Below, in pieces: positions 41,013-52,765 of a stretch of 64,000 nt of DNA. The stretch covers positions 34,508,106 to 34,572,105 of the forward strand of contig CP136063.1 of the NCBI GenBank assembly GCA_032622095.1. Reading direction: 5' to 3'. Position numbers and translations under genes: made by a program. The stretch is from Siphonodentalium dalli. Lineage: Eukaryota > Mollusca > Scaphopoda > Gadilida > Siphonodentaliidae. The notes beneath the pieces were generated by a model that was given only the letters and a program-made list of their open reading frames with translations, was not told the origin of the DNA and did not search any database. Within the stretch, counting starts at the first letter, position 1; each line of letters begins with the position of its first letter.

Positions 41013-42240
41013 TTATTACTCTAAAATCTCCATTAAATGGAGAAACTAAAGAGCCCATATTATGTAGACTAGTGTATAAATACTTACTTCATGCATTATT
41101 TTTATCAATTATATGTATTATAACTCCCATCAAGATAGGCTGTTATACAGAGGAAACAAAGCATGTACCAAGTGACAGTCTGTACCAAGTGACAGTCTCA
41201 TGTCACGAAAGGCCTACTATGTGGACACATTTTCTTATCAAAACGCTCTATTATGTAGGGGGTTATCAACCATTGGTCTGGAAAAGGCATACGAGCGGAA
41301 GGCGTGTATACACATTTATTCGATGTACTCTTTAATCGGCGATTTCTCTTTATTGTCGTTAATTTATAGCATTATTAGTAGGAATCTAAACTCGCCGTTA
41401 TATTGAGAAAATAATGCGTCAATACCAGTCAATACTGCTTTATTGGCGGTAAATGAAATTATTGAATCATGTATCGCAGCTAAACAAGCGAGACAACTGA
41501 TCACAACACAAAAATTAGTAATATTTCTGAAGCCTTGAGTGGGTTGTAATACACAGTGTAAATTTTCATTATTGCTACCATTTAAGGAAACATGCCCCCG
41601 ATAGGGCTACTATGCGAACACATGTCTATATTAATTTCACATATTCCTTACCGTTCATTCATATATACTCCAAGCTCTCTGTTAATACAGAGGCATCAAA
41701 ACATTGGTCTGGAAAAGACCTACTATGTGGATGCGTGTATACATATTTACTTGATGTATTCTTTAATCGTTCATTTCTCTTTATTATCGTTCATTTATAG
41801 CATTATTAGAAGAAATTTAGTCTAAAATCTCCATTACATGGAGACAATAAAGAGCCCATATGGTGTAGACTAATGCATAAATACTTACTTCATGTATTCT
41901 TTTGCACCAATTATATGTATTGTACATCCTATACATTTAGTCTGTTATACAGAGGAAACAAAGCATGTACTACGTGGCAGTTTCATATGACGATAAGACC
42001 TACTATGTGAACACATGTGCATATTAATTTCACATATTCTTCTCAAAACGCTCTATTTTTTAAGGGGGTATCAAACATTGGTCTGGAAAAGGCATGCTAT
42101 GTGGACGCGTGTATACATATTGACTTCATATATGCATTCATAGTTCATTTCTCTTAATTGTCGTTCATTTAATAGCATTATTAGTAGAAATATAGTCTAA
42201 AACCGTCGGTATATGGAGAATATATAGCGTCAATACTGTT
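41013..42240 (+). repeat. Diverged tandem duplication (about 0.8 kb and 0.4 kb units), left arm
   Basis: CTAAAATCTCCATTAAATGG and the following AAAGAGCCCATATTATGTAG at 41,020-41,065 recur at about 41,823-41,870. The blocks ACGCTCTATT, ATTGGTCTGGAAAAGGC and TTCATTTCTCTTTATTRTCG recur at about 41,235-41,370, 41,700-41,800 and 42,048-42,170. These are partial tandem copies separated by indels. The short frames here repeat only because the DNA does. Confidence 0.7.
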
Positions 42241-43649
42241 TTATTGTTGGTAACTCAAATTATTGCATCATGTATCGCAACTAAACAAGCGAGATAACTC
42301 ATAAATTCTTAATAGTTCTGATGTCTATGGCAGTTCACACAGTGTATATTTTCATTGTTGTTACCATTTTAGTGCATACATTACTGATTTCTGTGTAAGA
42401 ACGCTGGTCTCCATTGTTGTTATGATTGTGCCTATAACTGTCCATATTCTTAAAGCAAGTACGGTACCTCTATGTGATATGATCTATAAAAATTTCCATT
42501 TTCACAGGTAAATCACGTATAAACGCTCTTTAATGTATAGTTAAACTGAGTTTTCACATGCAGGGCTATGTCTTTGTGGACTATATACGTGGTATACTTC
42601 AGTATATACACGAAGTGAATGTGTTCTAAGTATGCGTATCTGATTTATGTATACGTCCGTGTTTCTTAAAGCAAATCCAATACATATTAGTGCGTTATAT
42701 TATGATGTACATTAAGTGCCCTTTTCACTGTTAAATCAAGTAAAAAAGCCCTCTACTATAGTTAACTATTCAGTTCCACATACGCTATAAGCTCTACGGT
42801 GGTCCGGTGTGTCTTATCAATATGCCATTATATGCACGAATGTAATGTGTTCAAATATGTGGGTTATGATGTATACTTTAATGTTAAAGTATATAAGCAC
42901 TCTTTAAGATATGCATATGCAGAATGTTGCCTATTTACACTGACAGAAAAAAAAGGAATATATAATTTTGAGTACTACTCTTCATAAAACGTTAGAAAAC
43001 CATAATCTAACAACGAATATCGAAGAACAATGTAATTACTTGATAAGCATTGTAAATATTTCGTCTGTTTTAAATAAAATGGAAATATTTCGTCTATTTG
43101 AAATACAGTTGGAAGCAACAATCAAGTATTTAAATGAAATTTGGACCAAAATCTTATAATTTGAGAAAACGTATATAATTTCTATCGAAGTCTTATAATA
43201 AAGGAAGGCTTTGTGCGAATCCATTCGGTTTAATGTGTGAATGTGTTCATCATCGCAAATATAATGATGCAGAAATGAATATTTCCTAGAAAAATGTTAA
43301 CATAGCTTGTATTTAACCGAAATAATATAGCATTTGAGTTAAAATGTTTCATATTAGGACCATAACGAACCAATGCATAAAAATACAATATTTTGTTTTT
43401 CATTCTCGATCAAAATAATGCAGGGTTGTCAATTATCAACAAAAAAACAAATACTTTGAAACAAAAACGATGACATAAGAAGGAATATCCAAGAGCTAGT
43501 GTGAAAATAACCCTCACATTTATAAAAAGAAAACAATAAAAATTCAGTTTTCGAGTAAGTCCTTCAAAATTATTGAATGTTTTCGTCTATGTTGGATCAA
43601 ATTTGACACAAAAATCGATTAGCTCACTAACAGTTCGCGCAATATCTCA

Positions 43650-44830
43650 TATTTTGAGAAAACGTTTGCAATTTTAGACAACAATATTGCTAGTGAAGGT
43701 GAATATTTCATCCTGGAACTCATGAAATATGATAAAAATAGATGTAAAGACACTTCACGAGCCCTCATATCTTTGAGTTATGAACATAAAAGTCATCTCA
43801 TAGTGCCATTGTACCCCATAATTTGGTCAGGAGAAATATGTATTTCATATTTGACCCTTCATCTGTGGTAAAAACTGAATTAAGGGACATGGGAGTGGTG
43901 TCCCTAGACATTAACCTAGAGCATAAATTGACCCAATTATGCAATTTTAGGCAACATTCTTGCCAGGGAAAGTGTATATTTCATGTTGGAACTCATCCAA
44001 TGTGATAAACATGCATCAAAAGACACTTAATGAGCTCTGATGACTTTGAGTTATGACAACAACGGCATCTCATACTAGATTGTAAGCCATAATTTGGTCA
44101 GGAAAAGTGTAAATTTCATATTTTATCCTACATGTGTTTTAACAATCAATGTAATTACACCCCATCGGTCGCCTAGACACAGCGTAAATGTTCTCAAGTT
44201 TTCAATTGTAGGCCACAATGTCGGCAGTGAAGGTAAACATTTCATGTTGGAACCCATGAAATGTGATAAAATGGATAAAAAAGACACTTCCTGAGTCCTT
44301 ATGACTGAGTTATGAACATAAAGGGAACTCATAGTGTATTGTAGGTCATAATTTGGTCAGGAAAATTGTAAATTTCATGTCTCAAGCTCCATGTGTTTTA
44401 AAAATATATGTAATTACAACCATTGGGTCCCTAGAGATCAATCCACAGTCCATATGTAGTCCATATGCAATTTTAGGGAACAGTATTGCTAGTGAAGGTG
44501 AACATTCCATGCTGGAACTCATGAAATATGATAAAAATAGATGAAAAGACACTTTCTGAGGCCTTGGTCGGGAGAAATGTGTATTGTATTTTGACCCTTG
44601 ATGCGTGGTATCAATCAATGAAATTACACCCCATGGTATCCTCAGATATGAAGCAACATCATAAATGCACTCAGTTTTTGGCAATTTAGACAACATTGTT
44701 GATAGGGAAGTTGTACATGTCATGTTGGAACTGGTGAAATGTGATAATAATTGATCAAAAGACACTCGATGAGCCCTGATGAGTTTCAATTATGGTCATA
44801 AAGGCATATGATAGTGTCATTATACAACGG
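43650..44830 (+). repeat. Tandem repeat of about 265 bp, 4.5 units, left arm
   Basis: The anchor GCAATTTTAGACAACAATAT and its variants occur at about 43,670, 43,941, 44,201, 44,468 and 44,680 (spacing 271, 260, 267 and 212). Each unit also carries GGAACTCATGAAATRTGATAA, AAAAGACACTT, ATAATTTGGTCAGGA and CATGTGTTTTAA-like segments. Units are 75-85% alike by eye, so the tandem array predates the inverted duplication. The mirrored copy is at 45,585-46,765. Confidence 0.85.
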
Positions 44831-45063
44831 GGAAATTTGTGAAGCGCTAACAAAGCGTATCTGCACGGTGTTATACGAATCAAAATGATCCTGATATAAG
44901 AAATGCAATCTAGATCATACTCAGTATCTTCGTATCGACTGAATATATCGTTATTCGATGGTGTTCCTGACATACCTCCGTCTTTACTTTTCTTATGCTT
45001 TTGTAGATTGTAGTTCGTCGATAATATCTTTCTACACAAATGGCACCCGTGTATTGTCTCGAA
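44755..45063 (-). CDS. Hypothetical frame with a degenerate C2H2-like half finger, left copy
   Basis: Mirror of 45,352-45,660. Reading outward from the palindrome centre, the frame begins after a stop and encodes CHLC, twelve residues, then His: spacing C-x2-C-x3-L-x5-L-x2-H, the zinc-finger pattern. The second histidine expected 3-5 residues later is missing (KKSKD follows). A GGMSG/TPSNND segment and a hydrophobic stretch (ISYIRIILIRI) come after. No ATG precedes the finger, and the tail runs into the 265-bp tandem repeat. It could be a remnant exon. I am unsure that it is expressed. Confidence 0.3.
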   Translation of the reverse strand, partial: FETIHGCHLCRKILSTNYNLQKHKKSKDGGMSGTPSNNDIFSRYEDTEYDLDCISYIRIILIRITPCRYALLALHKFPRCIMTLSYAFMTIIETHQGSSSVF

Positions 45064-45194
45064 TCATGGGAAGAACTATCGTCCTTATACCAGCGAAAAG
45101 ATGAGCAAATATGGTGTGGTATTATAAACTCGCCGCGTTCGTACCTCTATTTATCGTTTAGAGTAATTGTTCTTAGATAAAAAAAATAGGCGCG

Positions 45195-45220
45195 GCGGCA
45201 GTGGGGATGAGGGGGCCGCA
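45195..45220. other. Palindrome centre: 26-bp GC-rich spacer
   Basis: The only unpaired sequence of the palindrome. It is G-rich on the plus strand (GGCAGTGGGGATGAGGGGGC) and flanked on both sides by inverted GGCGCG and an A/T run of 6-8 bases, then AGAACAATTACTC-type sequence. The A run is 8 on the left and 6 on the right. Composition contrasts sharply with the AT-rich arms. Confidence 0.95.
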
Positions 45221-45351
45221 CGCGCGCCTATTTTTTATCTAAGAACAATTACTCTAAACGATAAATAGAGGTACGAACGCGGCGAGTTTATAATACCACA
45301 CCATATTTGCTCATCTTTTCGCTGGTATAAGGACGATAGTTCTTCCCATGA

Positions 45352-45660
45352 TTCGAGACAATACACGGGTGCCATTTGTGTAGAAAGATATTATCGACGA
45401 ACTACAATCTACAAAAGCATAAGAAAAGTAAAGACGGAGGTATGTCAGGAACACCATCGAATAACGATATATTCAGTCGATACGAAGATACTGAGTATGA
45501 TCTAGATTGCATTTCTTATATCAGGATCATTTTGATTCGTATAACACCGTGCAGATACGCTTTGTTAGCGCTTCACAAATTTCCCCGTTGTATAATGACA
45601 CTATCATATGCCTTTATGACCATAATTGAAACTCATCAGGGCTCATCGAGTGTCTTTTGA
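45352..45660 (+). CDS. Hypothetical frame with a degenerate C2H2-like half finger, right copy
   Basis: Open from just after the stop at 45,349-45,351 to 45,660. The CHLC pair lies at 45,370-45,381 and the finger histidine at 45,418-45,420. Twelve residues separate the second Cys from His, with Leu at the Phe position. The second zinc-binding His is absent. Its sequence matches the left copy, so the two copies are head-to-head around the GC-rich centre. The first ATG in frame is at the GGMSG segment, downstream of the finger. Confidence 0.3.
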   Translation, partial: FETIHGCHLCRKILSTNYNLQKHKKSKDGGMSGTPSNNDIFSRYEDTEYDLDCISYIRIILIRITPCRYALLALHKFPRCIMTLSYAFMTIIETHQGSSSVF

Positions 45661-46765
45661 TCAATTATTATCACATTTCACCAGTTCCAACATGACATGT
45701 ACAACTTCCCTATCAACAATGTTGTCTAAATTGCCAAAACTGAGTGCATTTATGATGTTGCTTCATATCTGAGGATACCATGGGGTGTAATTTCATTGAT
45801 TGATACCACGCATCAAGGGTCAAAATACAATACACATTTCTCCCGACCAAGGCCTCAGAAAGTGTCTTTTCATCTATTTTTATCATATTTCATGAGTTCC
45901 AGCATGGAATGTTCACCTTCACTAGCAATACTGTTCCCTAAAATTGCATATGGACTACATATGGACTGTGGATTGATCTCTAGGGACCCAATGGTTGTAA
46001 TTACATATATTTTTAAAACACATGGAGCTTGAGACATGAAATTTACAATTTTCCTGACCAAATTATGACCTACAATACACTATGAGTTCCCTTTATGTTC
46101 ATAACTCAGTCATAAGGACTCAGGAAGTGTCTTTTTTTATCCATTTTATCACATTTCATGGGTTCCAACATGAAATGTTTACCTTCACTGCCGACATTGT
46201 GGCCTACAATTGAAAACTTGAGAACATTTACGCTGTGTCTAGGCGACCGATGGGGTGTAATTACATTGATTGTTAAAACACATGTAGGATAAAATATGAA
46301 ATTTACACTTTTCCTGACCAAATTATGGCTTACAATCTAGTATGAGATGCCGTTGTTGTCATAACTCAAAGTCATCAGAGCTCATTAAGTGTCTTTTGGT
46401 GCATGTTTATCACATTGGATGAGTTCCAACATGAAATATACACTTTCCCTGGCAAGAATGTTGCCTAAAATTGCATAATTGGGTCAATTTATGTTCTAGG
46501 TTAATGTCTAGGGACACCACTCCCATGTCCCTTAATTCATTTTTTACCACAGATGAAGGGTCAAATATGAAATACATATTTCTCCTGACCAAATTATGGG
46601 GTACAATGGCACTATGAGATGACTTTTATGTTCATAACTCAAAGATATGAGGGCTCGTGAAGTGTCTTTACATCTATTTTTATCATATTTCATGAGTTCC
46701 AGGATGAAATATTCACCTTCACTAGCAATATTGTTGTCTAAAATTGCAAACGTTTTCTCAAAATA
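45585..46765 (-). repeat. Tandem repeat of about 265 bp, right-arm copy
   Basis: Mirror image of 43,650-44,830 with the same five anchors. The two arms differ here by only a few bases, far less than units differ from each other. Confidence 0.85.
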
Positions 46766-48174
46766 TGAGATATTGCGCGAACTGTTAGTGAGCTAATTGA
46801 TTTTTGTGTCAAATTTGATCCAACATAGACGAAAACATTCAATAATTTTGAAGGACTTACTCGAAAACTGAATTTTTATTGTTTTCTTTTTATAAATGTG
46901 AGGGTTATTTTCACACTAGCTCTTGGATATTCCTTCTTATGTCATCGTTTTTGTTTCAAAGTATTTGTTTTTTTGTTGATAATTGACAACCCTGCATTAT
47001 TTTGATCGAGAATGAAAAACAAAATATTGTATTTTTATGCATTGGTTCGTTATGGTCCTAATATGAAACATTTTAACTCAAATGCTATATTATTTCGGTT
47101 AAATACAAGCTATGTTAACATTTTTCTAGGAAATATTCATTTCTGCATCATTATATTTGCGATGATGAACACATTCACACATTAAACCGAATGGATTCGC
47201 ACAAAGCCTTCCTTTATTATAAGACTTCGATAGAAATTATATACGTTTTCTCAAATTATAAGATTTTGGTCCAAATTTCATTTAAATACTTGATTGTTGC
47301 TTCCAACTGTATTTCAAATAGACGAAATATTTCCATTTTATTTAAAACAGACGAAATATTTACAATGCTTATCAAGTAATTACATTGTTCTTCGATATTC
47401 GTTGTTAGATTATGGTTTTCTAACGTTTTATGAAGAGTAGTACTCAAAATTATATATTCCTTTTTTTTCTGTCAGTGTAAATAGGCAACATTCTGCATAT
47501 GCATATCTTAAAGAGTGCTTATATACTTTAACATTAAAGTATACATCATAACCCACATATTTGAACACATTACATTCGTGCATATAATGGCATATTGATA
47601 AGACACACCGGACCACCGTAGAGCTTATAGCGTATGTGGAACTGAATAGTTAACTATAGTAGAGGGCTTTTTTACTTGATTTAACAGTGAAAAGGGCACT
47701 TAATGTACATCATAATATAACGCACTAATATGTATTGGATTTGCTTTAAGAAACACGGACGTATACATAAATCAGATACGCATACTTAGAACACATTCAC
47801 TTCGTGTATATACTGAAGTATACCACGTATATAGTCCACAAAGACATAGCCCTGCATGTGAAAACTCAGTTTAACTATACATTAAAGAGCGTTTATACGT
47901 GATTTACCTGTGAAAATGGAAATTTTTATAGATCATATCACATAGAGGTACCGTACTTGCTTTAAGAATATGGACAGTTATAGGCACAATCATAACAACA
48001 ATGGAGACCAGCGTTCTTACACAGAAATCAGTAATGTATGCACTAAAATGGTAACAACAATGAAAATATACACTGTGTGAACTGCCATAGACATCAGAAC
48101 TATTAAGAATTTATGAGTTATCTCGCTTGTTTAGTTGCGATACATGATGCAATAATTTGAGTTACCAACAATAA

Positions 48175-49402
48175 AACAGTATTGACGCTATATATTCTCC
48201 ATATACCGACGGTTTTAGACTATATTTCTACTAATAATGCTATTAAATGAACGACAATTAAGAGAAATGAACTATGAATGCATATATGAAGTCAATATGT
48301 ATACACGCGTCCACATAGCATGCCTTTTCCAGACCAATGTTTGATACCCCCTTAAAAAATAGAGCGTTTTGAGAAGAATATGTGAAATTAATATGCACAT
48401 GTGTTCACATAGTAGGTCTTATCGTCATATGAAACTGCCACGTAGTACATGCTTTGTTTCCTCTGTATAACAGACTAAATGTATAGGATGTACAATACAT
48501 ATAATTGGTGCAAAAGAATACATGAAGTAAGTATTTATGCATTAGTCTACACCATATGGGCTCTTTATTGTCTCCATGTAATGGAGATTTTAGACTAAAT
48601 TTCTTCTAATAATGCTATAAATGAACGATAATAAAGAGAAATGAACGATTAAAGAATACATCAAGTAAATATGTATACACGCATCCACATAGTAGGTCTT
48701 TTCCAGACCAATGTTTTGATGCCTCTGTATTAACAGAGAGCTTGGAGTATATATGAATGAACGGTAAGGAATATGTGAAATTAATATAGACATGTGTTCG
48801 CATAGTAGCCCTATCGGGGGCATGTTTCCTTAAATGGTAGCAATAATGAAAATTTACACTGTGTATTACAACCCACTCAAGGCTTCAGAAATATTACTAA
48901 TTTTTGTGTTGTGATCAGTTGTCTCGCTTGTTTAGCTGCGATACATGATTCAATAATTTCATTTACCGCCAATAAAGCAGTATTGACTGGTATTGACGCA
49001 TTATTTTCTCAATATAACGGCGAGTTTAGATTCCTACTAATAATGCTATAAATTAACGACAATAAAGAGAAATCGCCGATTAAAGAGTACATCGAATAAA
49101 TGTGTATACACGCCTTCCGCTCGTATGCCTTTTCCAGACCAATGGTTGATAACCCCCTACATAATAGAGCGTTTTGATAAGAAAATGTGTCCACATAGTA
49201 GGCCTTTCGTGACATGAGACTGTCACTTGGTACAGACTGTCACTTGGTACATGCTTTGTTTCCTCTGTATAACAGCCTATCTTGATGGGAGTTATAATAC
49301 ATATAATTGATAGAAATAATGCATGAAGTAAGTATTTATACACTAGTCTACATAATATGGGCTCTTTAGTTTCTCCATTTAATGGAGATTTTAGAGTAAT
49401 AA
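48175..49402 (-). repeat. Diverged tandem duplication, right-arm copy
   Basis: Mirror image of 41,013-42,240, with the same partial units and no length difference. Confidence 0.7.
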
Positions 49403-50844
49403 TATGAATGAACTATGACTAGAATACATCGAAGAACCAGACACCAATGCCATACTCCTACCATCCATGGAGCAATTAATATACATGATATAAGACATAA
49501 AATACAACAGACAGTATCGTGTGCAACCGCTAAGGTATCATATGAATGAACCGTCATACACAATGATGTTACAACCAAAACTGCCTTATGGACGAAATAC
49601 TGGAACTGATTATACATTTGATACCCGACATGTCATTCCACTCTATACATGGTCAGTTCGATATCTTGCGAAAGTGACGTGCACCTTTAAGGTATGTGAC
49701 CAAAATGTGTTGTATTGTATTCTATATGACCATTTCTGCAGTAAATAACGACACATCATTACTAGTGGGACTATGTGTGAAGCTCTTTGAATTAAATGAG
49801 CTTACTATGGTGGACATGTTTAACCAGATACGTTCTTCAAATAAGAAAATGTTGGGATTTAAATTGAAGCTTAATTAGCCCTTCAAGCTTTCCAAATCAA
49901 GGTTATGGCGTGAAACAACCTGGAGAGAAAGATTTTATTTAGTTACTAATGTGGGTTCAAATAGAAACACATGGCGAAGGCCATGATTCGAGCCTGTATG
50001 GCGCTTCATAGCCCATTAAAGGCGCGCCGATGGGTGTGGTTAACTTTAATATGTCATGTGTAGACCAGAAGCCACGAGGAACCCATTGCTGTCCATGTCT
50101 GTACCCCATATATACTGCTATATGCAGTCGACCTACCCAGGACCTCAGTTTCTCCTTTCCTGTATGGCTATTCCAAACCCATTTAGTGCAATGCGTTTGA
50201 AAATATACAGAGCGTTATTAAGAAGGATCGCTGATGCGTATAATATAACCAATATTTAGTCAAAATTTTAAGAAAACCCATTATTGAAACATTGCGTTTG
50301 ATAGTGTAGGGATTTGACCATATAATGGTTATCAGTGAAGTGATGACATGTGCACTAAATTACCTCAGTCAGTAAAGGCTAGTTCAGACCATATGAGAAC
50401 CACACTCACCACCCATGCCTATACCCAAACAAACACCATGGCGACAGCGAAACACTACGAAGCTTCTCCCCACACGGACACTGTTGTCTTCCATGGATAA
50501 TTTCTGATCCCATGTTGAGACCAAATTTCAGCCAAAGGGATCCCGTGGTTTCTGAGAAAATTATATTACAATTATGTACGGATGACGGACGAAGAGTGAT
50601 TGGTTTTAGTTTCCACACAGATGTGTACCAACACGTTTTGAGACTGATATAGATGAAGAGTCCCTTTTATTATTGTTACGATGTGAAGTTGGCTAGTTCA
50701 TACCCGTAGTATCAGTTTCACTGGCCAGTGTCACTTAGAAACAATATTACGGATCATTGTCACATACAAAGGTCTTCAAAGGGAAGTCTATAATATGAGT
50801 AATATTTTCGCGGGCTTTCAAAGTTGTATATATATATATAATAG

Positions 50845-51123
50845 GTGTGGCTTCACATTAGCAAAGATGTCCCAAGGAACATGCACACCATGAAAGGAGG
50901 AAATATTAATAATCAAGGATGTATTCTAAATACAGGGGGAGGGGGTAATTTAATTTGTTACAGTCAATGGAGCGATTTATTAAAATTATGGAAAACAAGA
51001 TGTGAAGAAGCCTATATGACATCTGTAGAGCGTGCTACCTATATGACATCTGTAGAGCGTGCTAACGGATTTAGTCATAGAAAGAGTAATATCCAAGATG
51101 GATGCCTCGTTCAAATTCTATAG
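50845..51123 (+). CDS. Hypothetical 92-codon frame, right-arm copy
   Basis: Same peptide as 39,292-39,570 on the other arm, including the nine-residue in-frame duplication. Stop codon TAG at 51,121-51,123; the frame is open upstream to a GTG at 50,845 just after a TA microsatellite. Family not recognised. Confidence 0.25.
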   Translation: MWLHISKDVPRNMHTMKGGNINNQGCILNTGGGGNLICYSQWSDLLKLWKTRCEEAYMTSVERATYMTSVERANGFSHRKSNIQDGCLVQIL

Positions 51124-51446
51124 AGCCCATCTGGAGGTGCTACTAAACAAGGATTTTTTTCAAAAACTTGGAGATGAAAGTGGATATTCGAAGATTATGA
51201 GGGATTAGAAGTTGTAAGAAAAAGAAGAGCGAATAAAAACAGGAAGTGGTAGATAAAAAAGAGGGATAAAAAAAAAGATAACAAAGAAAAATTATGAATA
51301 AATAGAGGATATCCACCCTTTTTCAGTGGATATGGGTTATATCTCATGAGTGATGACAAAACATTGAATTTCCACGATATGATCAAATAATAAGCATGTG
51401 ATACAACGCTTAGCCGATGGGTGTGGAGTCAGCCGGTAGGTTCCAC

Positions 51447-51571
51447 GAGGGATTGCGTCAGATTCCAATGACTCAGGCGTTGCGCCGGAAGTAGGGATTG
51501 CGCCAGATTCGAATGACTCAGGCATTGCGCCAGAAGTAGGGATTGCGTCAGATTCGAATGACAGGCATTGC
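51447..51571 (-). repeat. 48-bp tandem repeat, right arm
   Basis: Mirror of 38,844-38,968, with two substitutions in the adjacent sequence. Confidence 0.8.
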
Positions 51572-51689
51572 AGGAGGCAGAGTTTCTTATGGGCTGGATC
51601 TTATTCTAGGGTTTAGGAGACGTGTGTAGACCACTCAATATCCCCTCAGGTGTAGTGTGGAACCATTAGAAGTGGCAGTGGGTTAGATA

Positions 51690-51993
51690 TATTAAAAGAC
51701 AGTTAATTTTAATTTAATTTTAAATTATTTTTGAATTTTAGAAAAAGTTGAAGTTTTTTAAGTTTTTCATATTTTTTTAATTTATGAATTTTTTTCTAAG
51801 TTTTTCATTTTTGTTTCTTTTTGAAAAGTTTTTTAAGTTTTTTGAAATTTTTGAGTATTTTGAAGTTTTTAAACTTTTTTGAAATTTTTTGAGATTTTTG
51901 AAGTTTTTGAAATTTTTGAAATTTTTGAAATTTTTGAAGTTTTTGAAATTTTTGAACTTTTTGAACTTTTTGAACTTTTTGGAAGTTTTCAAT
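51690..51993 (-). repeat. TTTTTGAA low-complexity tract, right arm
   Basis: Counterpart of the left TTCAAAAA tract, shorter by about 34 bp and with a different order of subunits, including three TTTTTGAAC blocks. Replication slippage has separated the two arms here. Confidence 0.85.
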
Positions 51994-52105
51994 GCGAGTG
52001 TCACTTTAACATTATCCCACAGTGTGCGCCAAGTGTTACTTTAACATTCATCCATAGTGAGTGTCACTTTAATAATGATCCCCAGTGAGAGCCTAGTGTC
52101 CCTTC
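51994..52105 (-). repeat. 38-bp tandem repeats at right-arm tip
   Basis: Mirror of 38,267-38,388. Contains AGTGTCACTTTAACATTAT and related units; more substitutions than in the inner arm. Confidence 0.75.
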
Positions 52106-52340
52106 AAGACTGAAGCTACCCCCACCGAGATCATCACGTGATATACATGTAGATAATATACCATTCATATGGAGAAGTCTGGATATAACCAGCGGGTCAT
52201 GTCAGGACATGTCCAACCGGTACAAATAGACCGACGCGTGGGCGGAGAATATAGGTCAAACACCAACGATAGTACTGCGGAGAATGTAGGTCAAACTGTC
52301 TAGACTGCCACCAAACAGGGTCGGTATCATCACATATTAG

Positions 52341-52396
52341 CTCCCGGACTATATCACCCTGAATCTCCCGCACTATATCACCCTGAATCTCCCACA
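52341..52396 (+). repeat. 24-bp direct duplication beside the palindrome
   Basis: CTCCCGGACTATATCACCCT followed by GAAT is repeated at 52,365 with one change, and a third partial CTCCCAC follows. It starts right after the palindrome ends. Confidence 0.85.
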
Positions 52397-52478
52397 GTAA
52401 ATAAAATGCATGCGATTCCCAGCACGTGGAAATGTTTAGTTACTTCCATTCCCATAATGCAACAGTCAAAAATGATTA

Positions 52479-52765
<287 letters not shown>

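Larger units (their letters stand above)
38043..45194 (+). repeat. Left arm of a giant palindrome (7.15 kb)
   Basis: Every base pairs with the reverse complement of 45,221-52,332. In the inner arm the paired coordinates sum to 90,415 from about 38,890 to 45,194 with no net indel, apart from two compensating single-base homopolymer differences (near 44,675 and 44,281). By eye I count about a dozen substitutions over 6.5 kb. The outer 0.4-0.6 kb is more diverged, and the sum falls to 90,375 at the tip, so the right arm is 40 bp shorter. Most of that is in the low-complexity TTCAAAA tract. Similarity ends around GGTATCATCA. Unique-looking sequence without genes fills 42,240-43,650 and most of 39,600-41,000, where a dispersed repeat (TCTCAGAAACCACGGGATCC) also sits. 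Confidence 0.97.
45221..52332 (-). repeat. Right arm of a giant palindrome (7.11 kb)
   Basis: Reverse complement of 38,043-45,194. Differences noticed against the left arm include substitutions near 39,103, 39,254, 39,747, 39,808, 39,915, 43,616, 43,880 and 44,011 (left coordinates), two changes near 38,970-38,985, and two homopolymer indels. Beyond 52,332 the flanks differ (ATATTAGCTCCC on the right; the left flank reads ATATGGGTACC inverted), and no target-site duplication borders the palindrome. Thus it is not obviously a transposon. A recent inverted duplication or an assembly or read foldback are the two main readings. Confidence 0.97.

Noticed and set aside
41072-41825. A family of small membrane-like proteins repeated in the arm
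   Set aside because: The peptides recur only because the DNA is tandemly duplicated. Frames are not preserved among all units and composition is simply AT-driven.
43823-44544. Repeated small proteins starting MVRK/MVRR
   Set aside because: They follow the 265-bp tandem repeat, start at variable codons, and end at different points; no domain is present.
38043-52332. Giant foldback transposon
   Set aside because: No target-site duplication at the tips, no transposase, and arms contain ordinary tandem repeats. An inverted duplication or assembly artefact is more likely.
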